Origin: Alicycliphilus denitrificans K601
Lineage (GTDB): Bacteria > Pseudomonadota > Gammaproteobacteria > Burkholderiales > Burkholderiaceae_C
NCBI RefSeq assembly: GCF_000204645.1
Contig: NC_015422.1
Coordinates: forward strand, 4,851,001-4,915,000
Direction of reading: 5' to 3'
DNA: 64,000 bases
A program made the position numbers and the translations under genes. How positions within the stretch are numbered: the first letter of the stretch is position 1; each line of letters begins with the position of its first letter. The notes beneath the pieces are model-generated. The model searched no databases and was not told the origin of the DNA. It was given only the letters and a program-made list of their open reading frames with translations. Shown here one piece after another: positions 30,843-38,347 of this stretch.

Positions 30843-31273
30843 GCGCCGCACCCACCACGGACGACCTGCAGGCCGCGGCCCTCGCGCGGGGCTACTTCGG
30901 CATCGACGTGCCCTTCATGGCATACATCGGCCTTGAGCCCGTGGGCCTGGAGCCCGGCCTGGCACGCACGCGGCTGCCGCTGCGGCCGGAACTGGCCAAC
31001 AGCCGCGGACACGGCCATGGCGGCGCGCTCATGAGCGCGCTGGACTTCACACTGAGCGCCGCAGCGCGCTCGGGCAACCCGTTGGGGCTGGGTGTGATCA
31101 CCATCGAGATGAACACCCATTTCCTGGCCCCGGCGACCACGGACCTGCTGATAGAGGCCCGCGTCCTGCGCGAAGGCGCGCGCATCGTGTTCTGCGAGGG
31201 CAACGTTACCGATGCCGGAGGCAACACCGTCTGCACGGCCCGCGCCGTATTCAAGCTCGTGGCGCTGAGCTGA
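30839..31273 (+). CDS. PaaI-type hot-dog thioesterase
   Basis: This 144-residue hot-dog protein has the catalytic-helix region RGHGHGGALMSALDFTLSAAA and the strand VITIEMNTHFLAPA. The family hydrolyses acyl-CoAs, often to free trapped CoA. As the last gene of the carboxylase operon it may release the carboxylated product as a free diacid or remove dead-end CoA esters. A small AGCGC-ccg-GCGCT hairpin at 31281-31293 lies between it and the convergent Nudix gene. Confidence 0.85.
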   Translation: MSAAPTTDDLQAAALARGYFGIDVPFMAYIGLEPVGLEPGLARTRLPLRPELANSRGHGHGGALMSALDFTLSAAARSGNPLGLGVITIEMNTHFLAPATTDLLIEARVLREGARIVFCEGNVTDAGGNTVCTARAVFKLVALS

Positions 31274-31299
31274 ATGCTCAAGCGCCCGGCGCTGGAATT

Positions 31300-31785
31300 T
31301 CAGCGCGGCGGCTGCAGCACGCTCGCGTCGGTGTGGATCACATCCAGCGGCATGCGCCGCCCGCCCAGGTAATCCTCCAGCGAGAGCAGCACAAACGGGC
31401 TGCGGTGGCGCGCGCGGCAGCTGCGCAGTTCGTCGGGCGTGAGCCACACGGCGCGCACGATGCCGTCGTCGAGCGCACGCCAGGCGTGGTGCGCGCCCAC
31501 GCTGCCGGCGAAGGTGATGCGCAGGTAGGTGATGTCGTCGCCCGTGCGCGTGCGCCGGAAGCGGTTCAGGTACACGCCCACCAGGGCCGTGGGCTCGAAG
31601 TCGTAGGCGGTTTCCTCGAGCACCTCGCGCACGCAGGCATCGACGGGCGATTCGCCCGGGTCCAGGTGGCCCGCGGGATTGTTCAGCCGCAGCCCGTCCG
31701 CCGTGTTCTCCTCGACGAACAGGAAACGCCCCTCGCGCTCGACGATGGCGGCCACGGTGACGTTGGGTTTCCAGCGGTTTGGCAT
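31300..31785 (-). CDS. nudJ: Nudix hydrolase, NudJ-like
   Basis: The 161-residue protein has a complete Nudix box: Gly39-x5-Glu45-x7-Arg53-Glu54-Val-x-Glu57-Glu58 in GHLDPGESPVDACVREVLEE. NudJ hydrolyses thiamine pyrophosphate precursors and nucleoside di/triphosphates. Start MPNRWKPNVTVAAIVE matches NudJ proteins. In E. coli nudJ lies directly upstream of mnmA on the same strand. Here it has the same order and strand, but mnmA is 17.8 kb away. Confidence 0.85.
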   Translation of the reverse strand: MPNRWKPNVTVAAIVEREGRFLFVEENTADGLRLNNPAGHLDPGESPVDACVREVLEETAYDFEPTALVGVYLNRFRRTRTGDDITYLRITFAGSVGAHHAWRALDDGIVRAVWLTPDELRSCRARHRSPFVLLSLEDYLGGRRMPLDVIHTDASVLQPPR

Positions 31786-31881
31786 GGCGGGGATTATCGC
31801 CAGCGCGTCTGACAGTTTTCTTGCCGGCCGTGCGCTGGGTCAAGCCCGGGACCACGCCCCCACAGGGATAATCCCTGCCGC

Positions 31882-32265
31882 ATGCTGGAGCGCATTCGCC
31901 ATCGCCGACGCCTAGGCACCGCGGTACTCGCGGTGTTCACACTCGCGTGGCTGGTGGCGCTGTTCGCCAGCGTGCAGGTGCGGCTGGTCCTGCCGCAGCC
32001 GGGGCCACTGCACATGGAGGTGTGCAGCGCCGACCCGCACGAAGCGGCCGCACCCGAGGCCGACGCGCATGCGGGCCACCATGCGGACCCCGGCTGCCTG
32101 CTGTGCATCGCCCTGGGCACGCCGCCGGTCATGGCGCTGGCGGCCTTCCGCCAGCCCCTTCCCGTGGCCCAACAGGCGCGCCTCAGCCCTGCGGAGGCAG
32201 TGCCGGCCTGGCGCGCGCAGGCGCCGCTGCCGGCGCGCGGGCCGCCCCTGTCCGTCCACGCCTGA
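31882..32265 (+). CDS. DUF2946-type small membrane/periplasmic protein
   Basis: The 127-residue protein has one hydrophobic segment near residues 13-37, then a His/Asp-rich stretch (HEAAAPEADAHAGHHADPGCLLC) ending in Cys-x2-Cys. DUF2946 proteins with this CxxC often accompany copper-responsive TonB receptors, as here. Function is unknown; metal binding by the His/Cys region is a fair inference. The copper receptor gene starts 109 bases downstream. Confidence 0.75.
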   Translation: MLERIRHRRRLGTAVLAVFTLAWLVALFASVQVRLVLPQPGPLHMEVCSADPHEAAAPEADAHAGHHADPGCLLCIALGTPPVMALAAFRQPLPVAQQARLSPAEAVPAWRAQAPLPARGPPLSVHA

Positions 32266-32278
32266 TCCATCGGTTGCA

Positions 32279-32297
32279 CCGGGCCGCCGCGGCCCGG
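32279..32297 (+). terminator. GC-rich hairpin after the DUF2946 gene
   Basis: CCGGGCCG / CGGCCCGG is a perfect 8-bp stem with loop CCG, followed by the pyrimidine-rich CGCTTTCCCCTTCTTTTTG. It could end or attenuate transcription before the copper receptor gene. Confidence 0.5.
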
Positions 32298-32318
32298 CGC
32301 TTTCCCCTTCTTTTTGTC

Positions 32319-32360
32319 TGAACGCGACCTGCCCGCCCGTGCGCGGGCGTGCAGCGTTCA
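32319..32360 (+). promoter_or_regulatory. Two-tier hairpin in the copper receptor leader
   Basis: TGAACGC (32319-32325) pairs with GCGTTCA (32354-32360), and inside them CGCCCG (32334-32339) pairs with CGGGCG (32344-32349) around loop TGCG. It ends 14 bases before the ATG of the receptor, so it could act on translation. No known riboswitch class was recognised. Confidence 0.4.
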
Positions 32361-32374
32361 GGCGTGGATTCCTC

Positions 32375-34492
32375 ATGACTGCAAACTTCTCCCGCGCGCC
32401 TGCACCGCATGGCGCCGCCCTGCCCGCCCGCGCACCCGGCTCGCGCCTGGCGCCCATTGCCTGCGCGATCGCCTGCGCGCTGCTGCCCGCCGTCCCCGCG
32501 CTGGCCGCCGGGGACGCGAACGCGGCCTCCGAGCGCACGCTGCGCGACGTGGTGGTCACGGCCGTGCACGACCATTCGCCCGTGCAGGTCGTGGCCGACC
32601 CAAAGCAGCCGCGCCAACCCATTCCGGCCAGCGACGCGGCCGACTACCTCAAGACCATTCCGGGCTTCTCGGCCATACGCAGCGGCGGCTCCAACAGCGA
32701 CCCGGTGCTGCGCGGCCAGTTCGGCTCGCGCCTGCCGCTCCTGACCAACGGCACGCTGCTGCTGGGCGCCTGCCCGGGGCGCATGGACGCGCCCAGCTCC
32801 TACATCTCGCCCGAGACCTTCGACCAGCTCACCGTGATCAAGGGGCCGCAGACCGTGCTCTGGGGCCCGGGCGCATCGGCCGGCGTGGTGCGATTCGACC
32901 GCGAGCGGCCCGACTTCCAGGAGCCGGGCGTGCGCTTCAGTGCCAGCCTGCTCGGCGCCAGTGCCGGCCGCAATGACCAGACGGTGGACCTGGAGGCCGG
33001 CAACACGCAGATGTACGTGCGCGCGACGGCCAACCATTCCCACGGCCAGGACTACCGCGACGGCAATGGCCGGCGCGTGCCGTCGGCCTGGGACAAGTGG
33101 AACGCCGACGTGGCCCTGGGCCTGACCCCCGATGCCGACACCCTGCTGGAGCTGAGCGCCGGCGCCGGCGACGGCGAGGCACGCTACGGCGGCCGCGGCA
33201 TGGACGGTACGCAGTTCCGCCGCGACAGCTGGGGCCTGCGCCTGGAGAAGACCCGCCTCACGCCCTGGCTGGCCAAGCTCGAAGCCCAGCTGTACTCCAA
33301 CCGCGCCGACCACGTGATGGACAACTTCACGCTGCGCACCTTCGCGCCGGGCGGCAGCATGTCCATGCCCATGGCCAGCAACGTCAAGCGCGACACCAGC
33401 GGCGCCCGCGTGGCCGCCACGCTGCAATGGCAGCAGGACTGGCAGCTGGTGGCCGGGCTGGACGCCATGCGCAGCCCGCACGAGAAGCGCAGCGGCACGC
33501 CCAGCCAGCCCTACGCCGGCAAGCCCTGGCAGCGCGACGCCAAGTTCGAGAACCTGGGCGCGTTCGCCGAACTGGCCTGGCAGGCGCAGGCGGACACGCG
33601 CTGGGTGGGCGGCCTGCGCCTGGACCGCGCGCAGGCCTGGCGCTATCCCGTCGCCAGCGGCATGGGGGGCATGGGCGGCGGCATGGGCGCCGCGACCGGC
33701 GCCGACCACCGCACGCGCCCTGCCATGCCCAGCGGCTTCGTGCGCTGGGAACACACGCTGTCGCCGCAGGGCGCCTCGGTCTACGCGGGCCTGGGCCATG
33801 TGCAGCGCTTTCCGGACTACTGGGAGCTGATCTCCCCGGGCAACAGCGCCGCGAACGCCGGCAACGCCTTCGCCACGCTGCGCCCCGAGAAGACCACGCA
33901 GCTGGACCTGGGCGCGCAGTGGAAGGGCCAGGGCTGGCAGCTGTGGACGTCGGCCTACCTGGGCATGGTGCGGGACTACATCCTGTTCGACTACGCCGGC
34001 AAGGGCTCGGCGGTGCGCAACGTCGATGCGCGCACGGCCGGCCTGGAGCTGGGCGGCAGCCAGCGCCTGGGCACCGCCTGGACGATGCAGGGCACGCTGG
34101 CCTACGCCTGGGGGCGCAACTCCACCGACGACCGCCCCCTGCCCCAGATGCCGCCGCTGGAGGCGCGCCTGGGCCTGGAGTACGCGCAGGGCCCCTGGAG
34201 CGCGGGCGCCCTGTGGCGGCTGGTGGCCGCGCAGCACCGCTACGCCAAGGGCCAGGGCAACGTCGTGGGCCGCGACTTGGGCGCGAGCGCCGGCTTCGGC
34301 GTGCTGTCGCTGCACGCGGGCTACCGCCTGAACGAGCGCCTGCGGCTCACGGCCGGGGTGGACAACCTGCTGGACAAGAACTACGCCGAGCACCTGAACC
34401 TGGCCGGCAACGCCGGCTTCGGCTACCCGGGCGGCGTGCGCATCAACGAGCCGGGACGCACGCTGTGGCTGCGCGCGGACGTGAAGTTCTGA
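32375..34492 (+). CDS. TonB-dependent copper receptor, OprC/NosA-like
   Basis: The 705-residue outer-membrane protein has a signal peptide (ending PALAAGDA), a plug domain (about 55-180) and a beta barrel ending in Phe (LRADVKF). The plug contains LLGACPGRMDAPSSYIS, whose Cys-x3-Met matches the copper-binding CxxxM of Pseudomonas OprC. Met-rich extracellular segments (GGSMSMPMASN, GMGGMGGGMGA) may also bind copper. It imports copper across the outer membrane with TonB energy, possibly for copper enzymes of respiration or denitrification. The DUF2946 gene upstream supports the copper link. Confidence 0.9.
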   Translation: MTANFSRAPAPHGAALPARAPGSRLAPIACAIACALLPAVPALAAGDANAASERTLRDVVVTAVHDHSPVQVVADPKQPRQPIPASDAADYLKTIPGFSAIRSGGSNSDPVLRGQFGSRLPLLTNGTLLLGACPGRMDAPSSYISPETFDQLTVIKGPQTVLWGPGASAGVVRFDRERPDFQEPGVRFSASLLGASAGRNDQTVDLEAGNTQMYVRATANHSHGQDYRDGNGRRVPSAWDKWNADVALGLTPDADTLLELSAGAGDGEARYGGRGMDGTQFRRDSWGLRLEKTRLTPWLAKLEAQLYSNRADHVMDNFTLRTFAPGGSMSMPMASNVKRDTSGARVAATLQWQQDWQLVAGLDAMRSPHEKRSGTPSQPYAGKPWQRDAKFENLGAFAELAWQAQADTRWVGGLRLDRAQAWRYPVASGMGGMGGGMGAATGADHRTRPAMPSGFVRWEHTLSPQGASVYAGLGHVQRFPDYWELISPGNSAANAGNAFATLRPEKTTQLDLGAQWKGQGWQLWTSAYLGMVRDYILFDYAGKGSAVRNVDARTAGLELGGSQRLGTAWTMQGTLAYAWGRNSTDDRPLPQMPPLEARLGLEYAQGPWSAGALWRLVAAQHRYAKGQGNVVGRDLGASAGFGVLSLHAGYRLNERLRLTAGVDNLLDKNYAEHLNLAGNAGFGYPGGVRINEPGRTLWLRADVKF

Positions 34493-34513
34493 AATCCGGC
34501 AGCACTCAAAATC

Positions 34514-34595
34514 GATAGCTGCAGGCGCTTGCCACTTCTTGATTTCAGGTGGGAACAAACGGAAATTCATTGAATACCAAGCGCCGGCAGCTATC
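34514..34595. repeat. Long inverted repeat of the family hairpin type after the copper receptor
   Basis: GATAGCTGCAGGCGCTTG (34514-34531) pairs with CAAGCGCCGGCAGCTATC (34578-34595) at 17 of 18 positions around a 46-base centre, followed by TTTTCG. It looks like two family-repeat ends with foreign or diverged filling. It probably also ends receptor transcription. Confidence 0.7.
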
Positions 34596-34632
34596 TTTTC
34601 GATAACGCGCTCTTCGTGTTGGTGTGAGTGAT

Positions 34633-34650
34633 TTTTGTATTAATACAAAA
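34633..34650. promoter_or_regulatory. Perfect 18-bp AT palindrome, candidate IclR operator
   Basis: TTTTGTATTAATACAAAA is fully symmetric, in sharp contrast to its GC-rich surroundings. It lies upstream of the thioesterase/IclR pair. A related dyad lies before the CoA-ligase operon at 41147-41164. Confidence 0.55.
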
Positions 34651-34691
34651 TTATTTTACTGATACACTCATCTGCGAAACCAACCACGATT

Positions 34692-35177
34692 GTGCCGCCG
34701 GCCTCCGGCCCCATGGAAGGCCCCGGCCGGTTCGCCATGGAGCGCTGCATGCCCCCCGAAGAGCTCGTTCAGCAGAATTGGAAGCGCCGCGACCTGCCCG
34801 GCTTCATGGGCCGGGCGGGGCCGCTGTGGACGCGGCGGGAGGGCGATGCATGGGCCTACGCCATCCTCGCGGACGAGGCGCACCTCAACCCCGCCGGCGT
34901 GGTGCACGGGGGCGCGCTGCTCACCCTGCTGGACCACGCCATCAGCAGCGTGGCCTGGGAGGCCTGCGGCCGGCTGCCCTGCCTGACGCTGCAGCTGGAC
35001 ACGCATTTCATCGGCCCGGTGCGCGCGGGCCAGCTGGCGCAGGCGCGCGCGCAGGTGGTGCGGCGCACCGGCACGCTGGTCTTCATGCAGGGAGATGTCT
35101 CGGTGGATGGGCGCACCGCCCTCGCCGCGCAGGCCCTCATGAAGGTCGTGCGCACGCCACGGGGCGACGCGCCATGA
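34692..35177 (+). CDS. PaaI-type hot-dog thioesterase
   Basis: The frame opens at GTG 34692 (161 residues); ATG 34713 and ATG 34737 are alternative starts and none has a strong ribosome site. The hot-dog catalytic helix reads NPAGVVHGGALLTLLDHAISS, the usual N-x-x-G-x-x-HGG motif of PaaI/YbgC-like thioesterases, followed by CLTLQLDTHFIGPV. It would cleave an aryl- or acyl-CoA. It precedes an IclR gene by 49 bases on the same strand. Confidence 0.85.
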   Translation: MPPASGPMEGPGRFAMERCMPPEELVQQNWKRRDLPGFMGRAGPLWTRREGDAWAYAILADEAHLNPAGVVHGGALLTLLDHAISSVAWEACGRLPCLTLQLDTHFIGPVRAGQLAQARAQVVRRTGTLVFMQGDVSVDGRTALAAQALMKVVRTPRGDAP

Positions 35178-35226
35178 CGGACGGCGCCCACGCTCTAAGA
35201 TCGGCGCTGTCTCGCCGCCCCGCGCC

Positions 35227-36105
35227 ATGACGGCCGCCGCCGCAAGCTGGCTGGGGCCCCTGGGACGGATCAACCCGCGAAGCTCCGCCATGCCCGCAAA
35301 GAAACAGGCCACCGCCTCCGACAAGAAAAAACCGGCCGCGCGCGCGGTGCGCGTGCGCCCCGTGCCCGCCGTCAGCCGCTCCATCGCCATCCTGCGCCTG
35401 CTGGGCCGCGTGGGCCAGCCCCTGGGCGTGAAGGCCATCGCCGACGAGCTGGCCCTGGTGCCCAGCACCTGCCTGCACATCCTGCGCGTGCTGGTGGCCG
35501 AGGAGCTGGTCACCTGGGATCCGGCCACCAAGCGCTACGCGCTGGGCAACGGCATGATCAGCCTGGCGCGCAGCGTGCTGGACCGCAGCGGCTTCCCGCA
35601 GCTGATCCAGCCCGTGCTGGACCGCCTGGCAGGGCGCTTCGGCGTCACGGCCATGGGCGTCGAGATCACGGCCAAGGGCACCGTGGTGGTGCTGGCGCTG
35701 TCCCACTCGAACCAGCCGTTTCGCGTGCACACGGACGTGGGCAGCCGCTTCGACACCCTGGTCAGCGCCACGGGCCGGCTCATCGCGGCGCATGGCGGCG
35801 AGAGCTGGGCGGAACTGCGCAAGAAGTTCTCGCAGATCCACTGGGACAAGGCGCCGCGCTTCGACACCTGGAAGAAGGAAGTGGAGCTGGCCCGCACGCA
35901 GGGCTTCAGCGTCGACCGGGACAACTTCATGGCCGGCCTGACGGTGGTCGCGGTGCCCGTCTTCACCGCGGGCGGGCGGTTCGCCTACACCGTGGTGGTC
36001 GTGGGGCTGAGCAGCCAGCTCACGACCGTGGCCACCGACCTGCTCGCGCAGGAGATGATGCGCGAGGCGCGGGAGATCTCCGGCCTGCTGGTCGAGGGAA
36101 TCTGA
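35227..36105 (+). CDS. IclR-family transcriptional regulator
   Basis: The 292-residue protein has a basic, Lys/Ala-rich N terminus, an IclR winged helix (VSRSIAILRLLGRVGQPLGVKAIADELALVPSTCLHILRVL) and a GAF-like effector domain. An alternative start at 35290 (MPAKKQATASDKK) gives 271 residues and looks more typical. It is convergent with the CoA-ligase operon and probably controls it and its own upstream thioesterase through the similar AT-rich dyads at 34633 and 41147. Confidence 0.9.
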   Translation: MTAAAASWLGPLGRINPRSSAMPAKKQATASDKKKPAARAVRVRPVPAVSRSIAILRLLGRVGQPLGVKAIADELALVPSTCLHILRVLVAEELVTWDPATKRYALGNGMISLARSVLDRSGFPQLIQPVLDRLAGRFGVTAMGVEITAKGTVVVLALSHSNQPFRVHTDVGSRFDTLVSATGRLIAAHGGESWAELRKKFSQIHWDKAPRFDTWKKEVELARTQGFSVDRDNFMAGLTVVAVPVFTAGGRFAYTVVVVGLSSQLTTVATDLLAQEMMREAREISGLLVEGI

Positions 36106-36111
36106 CGCGAG

Positions 36112-36132
36112 GAGGGCCCGTATCGGGCCCTC
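36112..36132. terminator. Bidirectional terminator between IclR and Bug genes
   Basis: GAGGGCCCG / CGGGCCCTC is a perfect 9-bp stem with loop TAT, followed by GGTCTTCT on the + strand. It separates two convergent genes. Confidence 0.65.
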
Positions 36133-36139
36133 GGTCTTC

Positions 36140-37117
36140 TCAGTCCGCGCGGATGCCCGCCGCCTGTATCAGCGGCCCCCACTTTCTGCGCTCGGCGCGC
36201 GCGAACTCGGCGAGCTGCGCCGGCGTGCCGCCCGCAGGCTCGAAGCCGAGGTCGAACAGCTTCTGGCGCGTCTCGGGCCGCGCCAGCGCCTTGTTGAGCG
36301 ACGCGTTCAGGGCCGCGATCACGGCGGCCGGCGTGCCCTTGGGGGCGTACAGCGCGTTCCAGGCGATCACCTCGAAGCCGTCGATGCCCTGCTCCGCGAT
36401 CGGCCTGACGCCCGGGACCAGGCCGCTGGGCCTGGCCGACGTGACGCCGATGGCCTTCACCTTCCCCGAGGCCAGGTGCGGGCGCAGGGCCGTGGGCGTG
36501 TCCACGATCACGGACAGCTGGCCGCCCAGCACGTCGGTCATCGCGTTGCCCGAGCCCTTGTAGGGCACGCCGAACAGCGCCGCGCCGGTGCGCTCCTTGA
36601 GCAGTTCGACCACCAGGCGCGCGGTCGTGCTTGGCATGGCGACGTCGGCCGACCTGGGGTTGTGCCTGACCGCCTTCAGCAGGTCGTTCGCTGAGGCGAA
36701 GTGCGCCCCGGCGTTGGCGGCCAGGACCATGGGGAAGGTGCCCACCAGGCCGATGGGCTCGAAGTCCTTCTCCGCGTCGAACGGCATCTTGGAGTAGAGG
36801 AACTGGTTGAGCACGTGGGTGGCGTTGGTGCCCATGATGAGCGTGTAGCCATCGCCCGGCGCCCGCGCAGCGGCCTCCGTGCCAAGGTTGCCGCCGGCAC
36901 CGGGGCGGTTGTCGATGACCAGCGCCTGGCCGAGGTCCCTGGCCATCAGGTCGGCGATGTAGCGGGTCGCGATGTCCGTCCCCTGGCCCGCCGCATAGGC
37001 GACCACGACCCGGATGGGCTTGTCGGGGTAGGCGGCCTGTGGGCCCTGGGCGTGTGCCCCGGGCGCTCCCGCGAGGAAGCAGGCCGCGGCCGCGAGCACG
37101 ATTGCAGGTTTGCGCAT
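36140..37117 (-). CDS. Bug (TctC-type) periplasmic solute receptor
   Basis: This 325-residue protein has a signal peptide (IVLAAAACFLAGAPGAHA) then PDKPIRVVVAYAAGQGTDIATR and the loop FGVPYKGSGNAMTD. AAGGAG precedes the ATG. It is the last gene of the minus-strand operon CoA ligase, FAS1-like hydratase, CaiB transferase, Bug, and is likely the receptor for the acid that the ligase activates. Confidence 0.93.
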   Translation of the reverse strand: MRKPAIVLAAAACFLAGAPGAHAQGPQAAYPDKPIRVVVAYAAGQGTDIATRYIADLMARDLGQALVIDNRPGAGGNLGTEAAARAPGDGYTLIMGTNATHVLNQFLYSKMPFDAEKDFEPIGLVGTFPMVLAANAGAHFASANDLLKAVRHNPRSADVAMPSTTARLVVELLKERTGAALFGVPYKGSGNAMTDVLGGQLSVIVDTPTALRPHLASGKVKAIGVTSARPSGLVPGVRPIAEQGIDGFEVIAWNALYAPKGTPAAVIAALNASLNKALARPETRQKLFDLGFEPAGGTPAQLAEFARAERRKWGPLIQAAGIRAD

Positions 37118-37152
37118 GGTTTTGTCTCCTTGTAGCTATCTTCAACGGGTTG

Positions 37153-38346
37153 TCATGCGGCCGCGGGCACGGGTGCCGCGCCGCTGGCATGCAGGGCCTG
37201 GCGCTGCGGCGCCGCGAACCCCAACTCCTGCAGCACCTCGTCGGCGTGCTGGGCGAAGGCGGGGGGCGGGCCTCCCGGCGCCCCGGGCGTCCCCGCCAGC
37301 CGCATGGGCGCGCGCAGGCCGGTGTAGTTGCCCGCGCGCACGACCATCTGCCGGTGCGCGCAGTGCGGGTGCGCCAGCGCCTGCGGCACCGAGAGCACGG
37401 GGCCCGAGGGCACGCCGGCGCGCATCAGGGCGTCGCACAGCGGGCCGCAGTCGTGGCGGGCGATGGCCGCCTCGATGGCGCACCGCAATGCATCGCGGTG
37501 CGCGAGGCGCGCGGTGTTGGACGCGAAGCGCTCGTCCTCCGCCAGGCCCTGCAGCCCCACGTGGCCGCAGAAGCGCCTGAACTGCCCGTCGTTGAGGATG
37601 CCGATGAACAGCTCGCCGTCGCGCGCGCGAAACTTGTCGTAGGGCGCGATGTTGGGGTGGGCGCTGCCCAGCAGCCCGGGGCTTTTCTGCGAGGCGAACC
37701 AGTTCGACGCGTGCGGCAGCAGCAGGCTGAGCGCCGTGTCGTACAGCGTCGCCTCCACGCGCTGCCCCTGGCCGGTGCGCGCCCGCGCCAGCAGCGCCAT
37801 GAGGATCGCCGACAGCGCCACGTAGCCGGTGAGGTGGTCCACCACCGGGATGCCCACGCGGGTCGCGCCCGTGGCGGCGTCGCCGTTGATGCTCATCACC
37901 CCGCACAGGGCCTGCAGCACGGCGTCGTAGCCGGGCAGGCCGCCCAGCGGCCCGTCGGCGCCGAAGCCGGTCACGCTGCAGTACACGAGGCGCGGGTAGG
38001 CCGCGGCCAGCGCCTGCTCGTAGCCCAGGCCCCAGCGATCCATGGTGCCGGGCAGGAAGTTCTCGATGAGCACGTCGGCGCCCTCCAGCAGCCGGTGCAG
38101 CACCTGCTGCCCGCCGGGCGTGGACAGGTCCAGGCTGATGGAGCGCTTGCCCCGGTTGAGGGCCGAGAAGTAGGCCGCGTGGCCGTCCAGGTCGAACGGA
38201 GGGCCGAGCTGGCGGGTCTCGTCCCCGCCGGGCGGCTCCACCTTGACGACCTGCGCGCCATGGTCGGCCAGCATCTGGGTGCACAGCGGGCCCGCGAGCA
38301 CGCGGGTCAGGTCCACCACCTTCAGGCCGTGCAGCGCAGCGCCCAT
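37153..38346 (-). CDS. CaiB/BaiF family III CoA-transferase
   Basis: The 397-residue protein has the family start LKVVDLTRVLAGPLCTQMLADHGAQVVKVE, IENFLPGTMDRWGLGYE, and the catalytic aspartate Asp170 in GIPVVDHLTG. It moves CoA between carboxylic acids. It follows the hydratase gene by one base and is followed by the Bug gene. Together with the CoA ligase this gives two ways of making the CoA ester: direct ligation and exchange. Confidence 0.9.
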   Translation of the reverse strand: MGAALHGLKVVDLTRVLAGPLCTQMLADHGAQVVKVEPPGGDETRQLGPPFDLDGHAAYFSALNRGKRSISLDLSTPGGQQVLHRLLEGADVLIENFLPGTMDRWGLGYEQALAAAYPRLVYCSVTGFGADGPLGGLPGYDAVLQALCGVMSINGDAATGATRVGIPVVDHLTGYVALSAILMALLARARTGQGQRVEATLYDTALSLLLPHASNWFASQKSPGLLGSAHPNIAPYDKFRARDGELFIGILNDGQFRRFCGHVGLQGLAEDERFASNTARLAHRDALRCAIEAAIARHDCGPLCDALMRAGVPSGPVLSVPQALAHPHCAHRQMVVRAGNYTGLRAPMRLAGTPGAPGGPPPAFAQHADEVLQELGFAAPQRQALHASGAAPVPAAA

Positions 38347-38347
38347 T

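Noticed and set aside
13483..31299. A typical integrative element or prophage between mnmA and nudJ
   Set aside because: No integrase, transposase, phage gene, tRNA end or direct-repeat att site was found at either edge.
33661..33705. GGCATGGGCGGC repeats as a mobile or regulatory repeat
   Set aside because: They are in-frame Gly-Met codons within the copper receptor and explained by coding for a Met-rich loop.
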